DNA from: Candidatus Methanovirga aequatorialis
Lineage (GTDB): Archaea > Methanobacteriota > Methanobacteria > Methanobacteriales > Methanobacteriaceae
Direction: 5' to 3'
NCBI GenBank assembly: GCA_031282205.1
Contig: JAITEE010000051.1
Location: forward strand, 1 to 45,797
Length of the DNA stretch: 45,797 nucleotides
The translations under genes were made by a program, and so were the position numbers. The notes beneath the pieces are model-generated. The model made no database searches. It was given only the letters and a program-made list of their open reading frames with translations, and was not told where the DNA came from. Position 1 is the first letter of the stretch; each line of letters begins with the position of its first letter. Positions 1-7,910 of this stretch are shown one piece after another.

Positions 1-120
1 TAGAAGAAAATGATAAATTAGAAGAAAATGATAAATTAGAAGAAAATGATAAATTAGAAGAAAATGATAAATTAGAAGAAAATGATAAATTAGAAGAAAA
101 TGATAAATTAGAAGAAAACG
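1..120 (+). repeat. 18-bp tandem repeat, six exact copies plus a partial one
   Basis: The unit TAGAAGAAAATGATAAAT is repeated exactly from 1 to 108 and continues degenerate to about 120. It is in frame with the protein ending at 524 and encodes EENDKL. The array may extend left of the window. Exact identity between copies suggests recent expansion by slippage or unequal exchange. Confidence 0.95.
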
Positions 121-524
121 AAGAAGAAGATAATGAATCATTACCCTTTGCTAAAGCAGAAGTTGTTAGACTCATGAAACAAAATCTTGATAAAGACAAG
201 ATGATAAGAGAAAGGGTTAAAGTAGAAATGAACAATTTTTTAGGAGACGTCCTTAGAAAAGTTTGTAAACAGTTGAATGAATATCCCTATACAACAATTG
301 AATATGAAATGTTTAAAGAGTCAGTCTATCCCTATACAAACATTGAAAGAATAAATCAAGAAAAAGAAAGAATTTTATTACATTTAAATGCTATTAAAGC
401 AGACTGTGATGCTTTATCTGCTGATGTTATAAAAACTTTAAAAATTAAAGATGCCTTAGAAGAAGATGAAGACTTTAAGACAATTGGTGAAGTCACCAAA
501 GAAGAATACAATATTCAGCTTTAA
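3..524 (+). CDS. Histone-fold-like protein with acidic hexapeptide repeats and helical tail (5' end outside window)
   Basis: The reading frame is open from the window edge, so the start lies upstream and this is a C-terminal part. It begins with six copies of the hexapeptide EENDKL and a degenerate seventh, a very acidic low-complexity stretch. After it comes a block beginning [13 protein letters not shown], then a long helix ([19 protein letters not shown]), then [12 protein letters not shown]. The spacing matches the helix-loop-long helix-loop-helix plan of archaeal and NF-Y-type histones, including the basic first helix and the T-I at the second loop. About 50 residues of predicted helix rich in E, K, L and I follow. 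I infer a histone fold with a C-terminal coiled coil, perhaps the class described as coiled-coil histones. An ATG at 174 lies inside the putative first helix, so it is not the true start. Function is unproven. Confidence 0.6.
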   Translation, partial: EENDKLEENDKLEENDKLEENDKLEENDKLEENDKLEENEEEDNESLPFAKAEVVRLMKQNLDKDKMIRERVKVEMNNFLGDVLRKVCKQLNEYPYTTIEYEMFKESVYPYTNIERINQEKERILLHLNAIKADCDALSADVIKTLKIKDALEEDEDFKTIGEVTKEEYNIQL

Positions 525-576
525 TGTCTGATTTCAGATCTAAGAAGTATGATTCTAAAATTTTATCTTTTTTGTT

Positions 577-743
577 TTACTTATTTTTCATGAATTTATC
601 TAACCTCTCATCAACACCATTTAACTTATATTCAAGCAAAAATAACCTGTCACTTAAACTCTTTTCAGTTTCCTTTTCAACTCGCTTGGTATAAACATTA
701 GTTATACTACTCGTTAAAGTAGCAAACAAGATAAACCCAACAT
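577..743 (-). pseudogene. Decayed small membrane/coiled-coil protein, copy 1
   Basis: Read on the minus strand from an ATG at 743, this encodes a protein of about 55 residues beginning MLGFILFATLTSS, then VYTKRVEKETEKSLSD, ending DKFMKNK. One base is missing near codon 4, so the frame from the ATG stops early. The same protein is recognisable at 38581-38750, which carries a different frameshift. The product would have a short hydrophobic N-terminus and a charged helical tail. I do not recognise the family. Two separately damaged paralogues suggest a formerly functional multicopy gene. Confidence 0.6.
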
Positions 744-748
744 AACAA

Positions 749-952
749 GTGAATGAAGATATATTGATTCATGAGTATCTCATGACACAAAAGTTCATAT
801 ACTTCTTGAAAAAATATGTAGAAAAGCCTAAAATGTCGAAAAAGTATGAAAAAGCCAATAAAAAGAAACTTGGAGAAATATTAGAAATAGTTTATAAAGA
901 ACTTTTAAAGCCATTAGAAAGCATATTTAAAGAAGAAAATAGAATATATTAG
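749..952 (+). CDS. Short open frame, uncertain gene
   Basis: The frame opens with GTG and could encode 67 residues rich in lysine and glutamate (YLKK, KKYEKANKKK, PLESIFKEEN), probably helical. It begins a few bases from the start of the decayed minus-strand gene and ends inside the transposase remnant. It has no good Shine-Dalgarno sequence and no motif I recognise. It may be a gene fragment or chance coding in AT-rich decayed DNA. Confidence 0.2.
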   Translation: MNEDILIHEYLMTQKFIYFLKKYVEKPKMSKKYEKANKKKLGEILEIVYKELLKPLESIFKEENRIY

Positions 953-1273
953 TCATATTAGATAATTATCCTGTTCATCATGGGATAACTTTGAAAAAAT
1001 CTTGTAAATATCTTAATATAACTCTTATACATTTACCCCCATATTCTCCTAAATTAAGTCCCATTGAACAGGTTTGGAGAACTATAAAAAGAGAATTATC
1101 CTCAGAATTTATTGTAAATGAAAAATTCTTAATAGAAAATTTTGAAAAATTATTTTATGAAAAAATTGATAAAAAATCGTATACAGAACAATGGATTTGA
1201 TAAATTTATAATTGATAAAAATAACGATTTATTAATTGCTGATATGTGTGAATGTGCAGAGTTACTAGTGTAA
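943..1273 (+). pseudogene. IS630-family transposase, C-terminal remnant
   Basis: The translation holds LDNYPVHHG followed by LIHLPPYSPKLSPIEQVW, the standard C-terminal signature of IS630/Tc1-type DDE transposases (the D of LDN and the E of PIE are catalytic). The first frame stops at 1200. Reading continues one base out of frame as DKFIIDKNNDLLIADM to a stop at 1271-1273, so one base appears inserted near 1199. The N-terminal half and the first catalytic Asp are absent, so this cannot be an active transposase. Confidence 0.8.
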
Positions 1274-1576
1274 AAATAAATAATAATCATTTTCATGATT
1301 TATTTTTAAACTTTTCAAGATAAAACTATATAACAGTGAATATCGATATAATAAAAAAATATATTCAATGATTTTACTGGAACTCCATTTGAAAAAAGTA
1401 GAATCCGTTTGGACAAGTACTTTGGATTTTAACCTTCATTTGATGGTGAGTTCGAGTTGATGAATATACACAAAGTTTTTAGTTTTGGAAAATCTTAGAG
1501 GAAAGGTTTCAAAAATTGTAGATAAAATCTGTAAAACTAAGTTTTGATTTTCACAGACGTAATCCACAACAATTAT

Positions 1577-1613
1577 ATTAGATATTTTATAAATTGATAA
1601 ACTTTTCAAAGAG
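1577..1613 (+). repeat. Dispersed intergenic element, core-only copy
   Basis: The core GATATTTTATAAATTGATAA followed by ACTTTTCAAAGA is shared with the right part of the copy at 25141-25260 and, with small changes, the copy at 34389-34507. The upstream portion of those longer copies is not recognisable here. Confidence 0.65.
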
Positions 1614-1645
1614 GAACATAATATCCTCTTTATTTTCTTTTTTTA
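1608..1645 (+). terminator. Hairpin followed by T-run
   Basis: Arms AAAGAGGA (1608-1615) and TCCTCTTT (1624-1631) pair perfectly around an 8-base loop and are followed by a T-rich tract on the plus strand. This resembles an intrinsic terminator for rightward transcription, and it would also shield the convergent pan gene. Hairpins are not required for archaeal termination, which relies on T-tracts, so its role is inferred. Confidence 0.45.
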
Positions 1646-1772
1646 GATACAACTTATCAAACCCTTTTCTTTATAATTCAATAGATGTGTCTATCAATGA
1701 AATTAAACGTCTCAGATCGCCCATCAATCATCACAAATCAGAGCTCATAGGGTTCATCACAGACTTTTAATA

Positions 1773-3020
1773 TTATCCAAACATTACTCCAGCTTCTCTT
1801 CTAAACTCTTCATCATGACTCATGACCATGACCTTATTAACAGCATCCATAAAGTCTGAAACTGTGACTTCATCACGTTCTTCTCTAATAGCAAACATTC
1901 CTGCTTCAGTACAAATGGACTTAATGTCTGCACCAGAAATACCATCGGTTAAATTCGCTAAAAGATCCATATCAACCTCTGGTGATAAAGACATTTTTGC
2001 AGTATGGATTTTGAATATCTCTTTTCTTCCATCTTCATTAGGAGCTGGAACCTCAATAAATCTATCAAATCTTCCTGGTCTAAGTAAAGCAGGATCTAAA
2101 ATATCTGGTCTGTTGGTGGCAGCAACAATACCTATATTTCCTCTGGATTCAAAACCATCAAGTTCTGCGAGTAACTGCATTAACGTTCTTTGAACTTCTC
2201 TATCTCCACTTGTAGAACTCTTAAGTCTTTTAGCTGCAACGGCGTCAAGTTCATCTATGAAAATTATACTTGGTGCCTTCTCCTTAGCTAACTCAAAAAC
2301 ATTTCTAACAAGTCTTGCTCCTTCACCAATGTATTTTTTAACAAATTCAGACGCTACAACTTTAATGAATGTGGCTTTAGTCTCATGTGCCACCGCCTTA
2401 GCAAGTAACGTCTTTCCAGTTCCTGGAGGACCATATAGTAGAACACCTTTTGGTGGTTCAATACCTATTTTTTCAAATAGTTCTGGTTTTTTAAGTGGTA
2501 GTTCAACGGTTTCTTTAACTTCTACTATTTGTTCATCAAGACCACCAATGGTATCATATGAAATATTTGGTCTTTCTTCAATTTCCATCCCATTAACATT
2601 AGGGTCTTTTTCAGAAGGAAGAACCTCAACCACACCAAAGGTCTGTTGATTTAAAGCGACTCTTGAACCAGGTACCAACAATTTTGAATCTAAAAATTTA
2701 GAGTAGTTTATAAGAAAATGGGGTCCAGTACTACTTTTTACAGCCAACCTATTATTGTCTAAAACTTCTGTAATTGTCGCTAAGACCAATGGAGGGGATC
2801 TAAATCTTTCTACTTCTCCCCTTAAAGATTTAACTTCACGTTCTAGTCTAATTTTCTCATTTTCTGTGAAAACTTTATCCTTCTCTAATTTTCTAACTTT
2901 CCACATTAAATTTCTTTTAGTTTTAGTGTTTTCCTCTTTTAACATTTGAATTTCTTTTTTAAGATCTTCTAATTTGTCAACTTCAGGATCAAATGGAATC
3001 GTTTCCATACTATTAATCAC
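1773..3020 (-). CDS. pan: Proteasome-activating nucleotidase PAN
   Basis: This is the hexameric AAA+ ATPase that unfolds proteins and feeds them into the archaeal 20S proteasome. Order of parts in 415 residues: N-terminal coiled coil (about 15-73), SPP at 75-77 (the cis-proline region), OB domain to about 140, then the AAA+ module with Walker A GPPGTGKT near 197-204, Walker B FIDELDA near 255, sensor ATNRPD, and arginine fingers in LLRPGRFDR. Length and domain order match the family. The C-terminus is VMFG, so the proteasome-docking HbYX motif has Phe in place of Tyr. The gene stands alone, with no proteasome subunit gene beside it. Confidence 0.95.
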   Translation of the reverse strand: MINSMETIPFDPEVDKLEDLKKEIQMLKEENTKTKRNLMWKVRKLEKDKVFTENEKIRLEREVKSLRGEVERFRSPPLVLATITEVLDNNRLAVKSSTGPHFLINYSKFLDSKLLVPGSRVALNQQTFGVVEVLPSEKDPNVNGMEIEERPNISYDTIGGLDEQIVEVKETVELPLKKPELFEKIGIEPPKGVLLYGPPGTGKTLLAKAVAHETKATFIKVVASEFVKKYIGEGARLVRNVFELAKEKAPSIIFIDELDAVAAKRLKSSTSGDREVQRTLMQLLAELDGFESRGNIGIVAATNRPDILDPALLRPGRFDRFIEVPAPNEDGRKEIFKIHTAKMSLSPEVDMDLLANLTDGISGADIKSICTEAGMFAIREERDEVTVSDFMDAVNKVMVMSHDEEFRREAGVMFG

Positions 3021-3132
3021 TCCTATCCTATCAAAGATAAACGATATTTTTTTGATAATTTGTACTATGATTTATTTAGATTACAAAAATATATTTATGG
3101 TAAACTATAAATTTATTTTATTACATGCTTTT

Positions 3133-3324
3133 AACTAAAGTTTGCAAGAGATCAAATTAATTAGCTTTCATGAAAATTATCCATTTAAGATTTTATAAAC
3201 TAAAATAGCTATTTTAATAAAATTTATAAATAAATAGCTATTTAATAAAATAAAGTGATATTAAATGGCTGTTTTAAAAAAATTAAAATATTTTCAAAGT
3301 TCAAAACTTGCAAAAACTTAACTT
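3133..3324. repeat. Element A, short copy with terminal inverted repeats
   Basis: The ends are AACTAAAGTTTGCAAG (3133-3148) and CTTGCAAAAACTTAACTT (3307-3324), which are inverted relative to each other. Inside are two AATAGCTATT palindromes around an AT-rich spacer. The same sequence in reverse orientation forms the outer frame of 27200-27647. This copy lacks the two inserts found there, so it serves as the unoccupied site. It lies between pan and the MATE gene in a 600-base gene-free stretch; the remainder (3325-3600) shows nothing else I can name. Confidence 0.75.
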
Positions 3325-3621
3325 TCATGCCTGTAGTTATAAAAATATTAATCCTCATTTAATAATAGTGTTATCTCTTATTTATAACTATCATATACAA
3401 CGTCCAATTAATTTATTATCATTACCATCAACTAATCATAGTTAAGTTGTATTTCTGATAATATTTAAGTCTTTTGTTTATCCAAACGACGATATTTAAA
3501 TCCAAGTTTTTAAATTTTCAAGAAAACTTTATTGAAGTATGTCAAATCGTGCAAATTCCTTAACATCTAACTATTTTAATAAGTAATTAAATATCAATTT
3601 TTTCAATATAGAGGTGACCTA

Positions 3622-4983
3622 ATGACTGAGAACACTACTAAAGGAGTATCAATTTTACATGGTGATCCTAAAAAAGCTATTTTAAAGTTATCAGCACCGA
3701 TGATGTTTGCAATGTTTGTAGGCTCCCTTTATGCTCTTGTAGATGGGATTTGGGTTGGTGGTTTAGGTGATTTATCACTCGCTGCAGTTGGCTTTATAAA
3801 TCCACTTTACTTGATAGTATTTGGATTCTCAAATGGTCTTGGAGCAGGTGCAACATCTGTGATATCAAGATACATTGGTGCAGAAGACAAAAAACAGGTT
3901 GATAATGCTGGAATCCACGTTCTACTTTTAATAGCTATTTTATCAATATTGTTTACATCAATCTTAGTCTTATTTCTTCAACCAATTCTTACATTTATGG
4001 GTGTTGATAGTAGACTAATGGATATTAGTTTAAGCTATGGTCAAATACTCTTTTCAGGTTCCATATTCATAGTGTTTACATCAGCGTCCTATGGAATACT
4101 TCGTGCAGAAGGAAATGTTACAAAAGCAACCTACGGATTATTAATCGGATCCATAATTAACATTATTTTAGACCCTATTTTCATATACCCTATGGGAATG
4201 GGTGTTTTTGGAGCAGGTCTCGCATCAGTGTTATCTTTGGCTTTTGTATCAGTGTTGTTAGTGTATTGGTTTAAAAATGAAACGTACATCAACTTTTCAC
4301 TCAGAAACTTTAATTTTCAATTGATCTTAATTAAAAAAATACTATCTGTTGGTATACCAGCGGGAGTTGAAATGTTAATAATTGCATTTTTAAATCTTTT
4401 CCTAAATCTTATTCTATTAACTGTGGGTGATATTCAAGGAGTAGCTGTTTACAATGCAGGTTGGAGAGTGGTGATGACCGCTCTTGTCATTCCAATGGCT
4501 ATTGGTGTTTCAACTGTGGCCGTTACAGGTGTAAATTATGGGGCAGGGAAATTTGAAAACCTAAAAGTGATCCATAACTACTCGATCAAATTTGGTTTAT
4601 TAATGGTCACATTAATGGCAGTGATTATATTTATTTTTGCTCCGCAGATAAGTTATCTTTTTGCATATTCCCCTGATTTAATAGATATCAGGAATTTAAT
4701 CTCTGAGTTTTTACGAGTAACTTGTTTATTTTACGTTTTCGTGCCCCTAGGAATGTCTGCAAGTTCAATTTTTCAAGGAGTTGGAAAAGGTTTGAGTTCA
4801 CTACTTATTACAGCGATTAGGTTGTTAATATTTGAAGTTATCTTCACCTACGTTTTAGCTATCATATGTGGATTTGGCCAATACGGTGTATGGTATGGAA
4901 TTATCTTAGGAAATGGATTTGGTTCAATATTAGGATACTACTATTCAAGAAGATATATCAAAAAATTAATAGAAAAAGGATAA
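3622..4983 (+). CDS. MATE family multidrug/sodium efflux transporter
   Basis: The product is a polytopic membrane protein of 453 residues with about twelve hydrophobic segments. It resembles MATE (NorM/DinF-type) antiporters, which export cationic compounds in exchange for Na+ or H+. Recognisable pieces are the N-terminal PMMFAMFVGSLYALVDGIWVG, the GLGAGATSVISRYIGA loop, and GADP-like ILDPIFIYPMGMGVFGAGLAS. The start is well set by GAGGTGA eight bases upstream of the ATG. It is monocistronic. Both flanks carry a 37-base direct repeat (3232-3268 and 4982-5018), a possible trace of acquisition. Confidence 0.93.
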   Translation: MTENTTKGVSILHGDPKKAILKLSAPMMFAMFVGSLYALVDGIWVGGLGDLSLAAVGFINPLYLIVFGFSNGLGAGATSVISRYIGAEDKKQVDNAGIHVLLLIAILSILFTSILVLFLQPILTFMGVDSRLMDISLSYGQILFSGSIFIVFTSASYGILRAEGNVTKATYGLLIGSIINIILDPIFIYPMGMGVFGAGLASVLSLAFVSVLLVYWFKNETYINFSLRNFNFQLILIKKILSVGIPAGVEMLIIAFLNLFLNLILLTVGDIQGVAVYNAGWRVVMTALVIPMAIGVSTVAVTGVNYGAGKFENLKVIHNYSIKFGLLMVTLMAVIIFIFAPQISYLFAYSPDLIDIRNLISEFLRVTCLFYVFVPLGMSASSIFQGVGKGLSSLLITAIRLLIFEVIFTYVLAIICGFGQYGVWYGIILGNGFGSILGYYYSRRYIKKLIEKG

Positions 4984-5018
4984 ATAGTTATTTAATAAAA
5001 TAAATTAATATTAAATAG
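4982..5018 (+). repeat. Partial copy of element A after the MATE gene
   Basis: The sequence AAATAGTTATTTAATAAAAT and the following 17 bases match 3232-3268 at about 33 of 37 positions, in the same orientation. The repeat overlaps the last base of the MATE stop codon, so the two copies bracket the gene. Confidence 0.6.
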
Positions 5019-5298
5019 TTTAGTTCCTATATTTTTGGAAAAAATTGACCAGTTTGGTGTCTCATTTACTATGTTTAAGGTTCATTGTATCATTGCCTTA
5101 TAAAAATACAAATTATAGTACTCGACATTTGATTTGAAAATGATGATAATTTTAAACTTGTTTAAAATCTTTTAAATCATTAATTAAATAAAACTAAATA
5201 AAATAGTATTTTCAAAAGCTGTGTCCGATACTATATTTGATTTTTTTTAATGAAAATTCTAAAAGTTAAAGCTTTGATTTTTAATAGAATAAAAGAAA
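5019..5298. other. Intergenic, convergent genes
   Basis: This lies between the 3' ends of the MATE gene and tgtA. It is AT-rich with T-runs near 5240 that could end transcription from the left. I see no gene or structured RNA in it. Confidence 0.4.
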
Positions 5299-7278
5299 TT
5301 AAAGATACCCTTTTCTATTTTTAATAGCTTGTCCTACATTAAAATTCATCATTTCATTGTGATTAAGTAACGATCTACCAAAAGCCAATAAATCATCATT
5401 TTCATTAACAATTAGAACCTCATCTTTGGCACGGATGTTTGAATCGCAATCTAAAACAAATTTTGAAAAGACAGATCTACCTTCACGGGTAAAAGGCTCA
5501 CTGTCGGCGGTCACAACAACTCTATTTTTAGGAAATTTAATAGCTTTATGTAATCTTCTTGCTCCTTCTTTTGCAAGAACAAAATAAGAATCTGAAGCTC
5601 TCATATTTGCTACAAGTTCGCCATCACAGTATACGTGCCTAATTTTCCCAGTTTTCTTACTCTTTTCAATTTCAATCTCTCCGTTAAATAGAGAGTCACC
5701 AGCTCCATTACCAAATTGATAATCAGCAATGGCCTTTATTTTATCTTGGTCATTAATTTTAAAGTTGATAATATTGGATTGAGGATGTTTTCTATATAGG
5801 CCTAGCTGATAGTCTTCAGCCACATGGGAATGGATTAGTATCTGTGAATAATTATGGGCAAAATCCAACAAAAAGTTTTTAACAAACTCGATCCCATCAA
5901 CATCCTTTATCTTCGGAGATTCATGTTGAGATAAAGGATAGGCTTCATCAACATTTAGGGGAACTAAACAAAATGGAATATCAACAACCATAAAATCCGT
6001 TTCATCTAAATCTATCTCCATTTCATCACCATAAACATAAAAATCCCCTGAATTATCAGGAAGATGATTTGAGTATGGTTTCCTGTAAGGAGGTAGAATA
6101 GCTAAATCCCTCTTTTTATCCATTTTTTTTAGTTTTATTAAATGCCTTGTTACTTCTGGTCTTTTTAAAGATTCAGAACCCGTGTAAAAAAATGCTGATT
6201 TTTTAACTCGTGGTTCATATACCTCTAAGTCATTTGAATAATCTCCAAGTTTCCTATATGCATCTAACAACGTTGGATGTGCTCTTGACCTTTCTTCAAC
6301 AAGTTCCATTAGATTCCCATCTATTATTGCCTGTCTTATGACCCTGATTTCTGCAAAACTAATATGTAAATTATGTTCAGCAATTAATTTCGTTCTTTCT
6401 TTCTTATCCATAGCCCTTAAATCATCAGGAGTGTATTTACTACAAACTTCACAAGAACATGGCATTTCATGTAAATTTTCAAGCTTATATGTTCCTCTTA
6501 TGGTTAAAAACCTATCATTTTCAGCGTATAATATGTATGCTGCAGAGTCAAACAAATCACACCCCATTGCAACGGCTAAAGCAAATAACATAGGATGCCC
6601 AGCACCCATTAAATGTTTTGGTTTTGAGTCTGGTAGATTAGACACGGAGTTCATCACCACATCGACCAAGTCACTATAACAGTAGGATTCCATCAAAGGA
6701 ACAACAGCTCCAATAGGATATAAATCACAATCCAAAGCAGACAAATCTTTTGCAGACTTAGCTCTTAAATCTGAAAATGTTGAACCTTGTACTACAGAGT
6801 TAAGTAACATCTTCATTTCTCTATTATCCCTAATTTCTTTACCTTCCTTAGCACGGTTTAAAGTAATTTCTAAATCTTTTTCTGTTTTAGTTCTTGTTGA
6901 ATATGGTGGTGTTGGAATATCCAAAGATGTTCCAATATCTGTTTTTATTGCCTCTTGAAATTCAATTATCTCCCGATTGCTTACTTCAACATCCCCATAC
7001 ACTGAAAGTTGATAAGATCCAGAATCTGTCATGATAGTTCCATTAAAATTTATTAAATCATGAATCCCATTATTTAAAGCCCTGTTCCTTAATTCTTCAT
7101 CTTTATAGATGAGATATGCATTGGTGATCACAATATTTGCACCAAACTTATTAATATCAATTCTTTGCTTTCTTGGATGAATAACAGGCATTAAATTAGG
7201 GGTTTTAACAACACCATGTTCCGTTTCAAAAACACCTGTTCTTCCTCTTGAATCCTTATCTTTAATTGTAAACTTCAA
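5299..7278 (-). CDS. tgtA: tRNA-guanine(15) transglycosylase (archaeosine biosynthesis)
   Basis: The enzyme swaps guanine-15 of archaeal tRNA for preQ0, the first step of archaeosine formation. The N-terminal TGT barrel shows NLMPVIHPRKQRID, MTDSGSYQLS and SLDIPTPP. A zinc site follows as CSCEVC with a distal His near residue 305 (AEHNLHISF). The C-terminal extension of about 300 residues includes a PUA domain (VVVTADSEPF...DEVLIVNENDDLLAFGRSLL), as expected for the archaeal enzyme; 659 residues is usual length. The start at 7278 is followed directly by the conserved TGT N-terminus. No other archaeosine gene is adjacent. Confidence 0.95.
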   Translation of the reverse strand: MKFTIKDKDSRGRTGVFETEHGVVKTPNLMPVIHPRKQRIDINKFGANIVITNAYLIYKDEELRNRALNNGIHDLINFNGTIMTDSGSYQLSVYGDVEVSNREIIEFQEAIKTDIGTSLDIPTPPYSTRTKTEKDLEITLNRAKEGKEIRDNREMKMLLNSVVQGSTFSDLRAKSAKDLSALDCDLYPIGAVVPLMESYCYSDLVDVVMNSVSNLPDSKPKHLMGAGHPMLFALAVAMGCDLFDSAAYILYAENDRFLTIRGTYKLENLHEMPCSCEVCSKYTPDDLRAMDKKERTKLIAEHNLHISFAEIRVIRQAIIDGNLMELVEERSRAHPTLLDAYRKLGDYSNDLEVYEPRVKKSAFFYTGSESLKRPEVTRHLIKLKKMDKKRDLAILPPYRKPYSNHLPDNSGDFYVYGDEMEIDLDETDFMVVDIPFCLVPLNVDEAYPLSQHESPKIKDVDGIEFVKNFLLDFAHNYSQILIHSHVAEDYQLGLYRKHPQSNIINFKINDQDKIKAIADYQFGNGAGDSLFNGEIEIEKSKKTGKIRHVYCDGELVANMRASDSYFVLAKEGARRLHKAIKFPKNRVVVTADSEPFTREGRSVFSKFVLDCDSNIRAKDEVLIVNENDDLLAFGRSLLNHNEMMNFNVGQAIKNRKGYL

Positions 7279-7672
7279 TATATCAACTCCTATTAAATAA
7301 ATAATTAAAATAAAAAACAGAGAGGGTTAGTATGTATTAAATAATTAAAATTAATAATTGATCAATTAATTGCAGTGATTATTTATCCAGTGAATTATTT
7401 AAATAATAATAAATGAATTTTAAATTACAATTAGATAAAGAACACTTTAACAACATTCAATTATTTTATCAAATAAAAAAAAACTGAAGATGCTTATCAA
7501 TTAACGGTATTTAAGTAACTAATTAATACATGTTATTAAAAGTGTTTTCCCATGTTCATAAACTTAAAGACAAAATTAATACATTAACAGTACAACGTAC
7601 CATCAAACCAATTAATTTTCGTACTGTAAATTAGCGTGGGGGATTAGTACGTTACAACCTAATAAATTTTAG
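7279..7672. other. AT-rich intergenic stretch
   Basis: This is the upstream region of tgtA. It contains a short GC-richer patch near 7590-7660 with GTAC motifs (AACGTACC, TTCGTACTG, AGTACGTTACAACC). The last of these includes CGTTACAACCTA, which recurs twice near 7880-7910. No gene is apparent. Confidence 0.4.
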
Positions 7673-7880
7673 TTAGAAATTATTTATGATATAGAACTCG
7701 TAACTCCCAGAAAGCAGGAAAAGATGTTCATTAAGAACTACAGAACAATCCCTTCATCAAGGAAAAATTCAAAGTAAAAATAAAATAAGAACCCAAAAAA
7801 AATCTAATAGGAGAGTTATATTAATGATTTCAATAGCTTCAACAGTTGCTGAAAGAGTCCATTTCGTGAGTTTAATATAA
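7673..7880 (+). pseudogene. Possible decayed gene fragment (transposase-like?)
   Basis: Following a TAG, the frame reads ELVTPRKQEKMFIKNYRTIP to a stop at about 7777. One base out of frame it continues as KIRTQKKSNRRVILMISIAS then TVAERVHFVSLI and stops at 7880. The higher coding quality and the basic, VAERVH-like ending resemble the C-terminus of some DDE transposases, but I cannot assign a family. AGGAGAG precedes an ATG at 7824, so an 18-residue peptide is the alternative reading. Confidence 0.25.
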
Positions 7881-7910
7881 TCGTTACAACCTATAATCGT
7901 TACAACCTAT
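7880..7910 (+). repeat. Tandem ATCGTTACAACCTAT repeat over a stop codon
   Basis: Two tandem copies of ATCGTTACAACCTAT occupy 7880-7895 and 7896-7910; a third partial copy (CGTTACAACCTA) is at 7650-7661. The stop codon of the methyltransferase gene (7900-7902 on the minus strand) lies inside the second copy, so the duplication touches that gene's 3' end. Confidence 0.7.

Larger units (their letters stand above)
1274..1772. other. Gene-free stretch with repeat core and hairpin
   Basis: No convincing gene lies here. It contains a core of the dispersed element seen at 25.1 and 34.4 kb (1577-1613) followed at once by a hairpin and T-run. The part next to pan (1632-1772) shows only AT-rich sequence. 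Confidence 0.6.

Noticed and set aside
1-120. CRISPR array
   Set aside because: The 18-bp units are contiguous with no spacers and are in frame with a coding sequence.
1822-2949. Plus-strand open frames of 64-130 codons opposite pan
   Set aside because: They lie wholly antisense to a gene with full domain conservation, have no ribosome binding sites and look like shadows of its codon bias. The same applies to antisense frames opposite tgtA, rfcL, cofE, hel308 and others.
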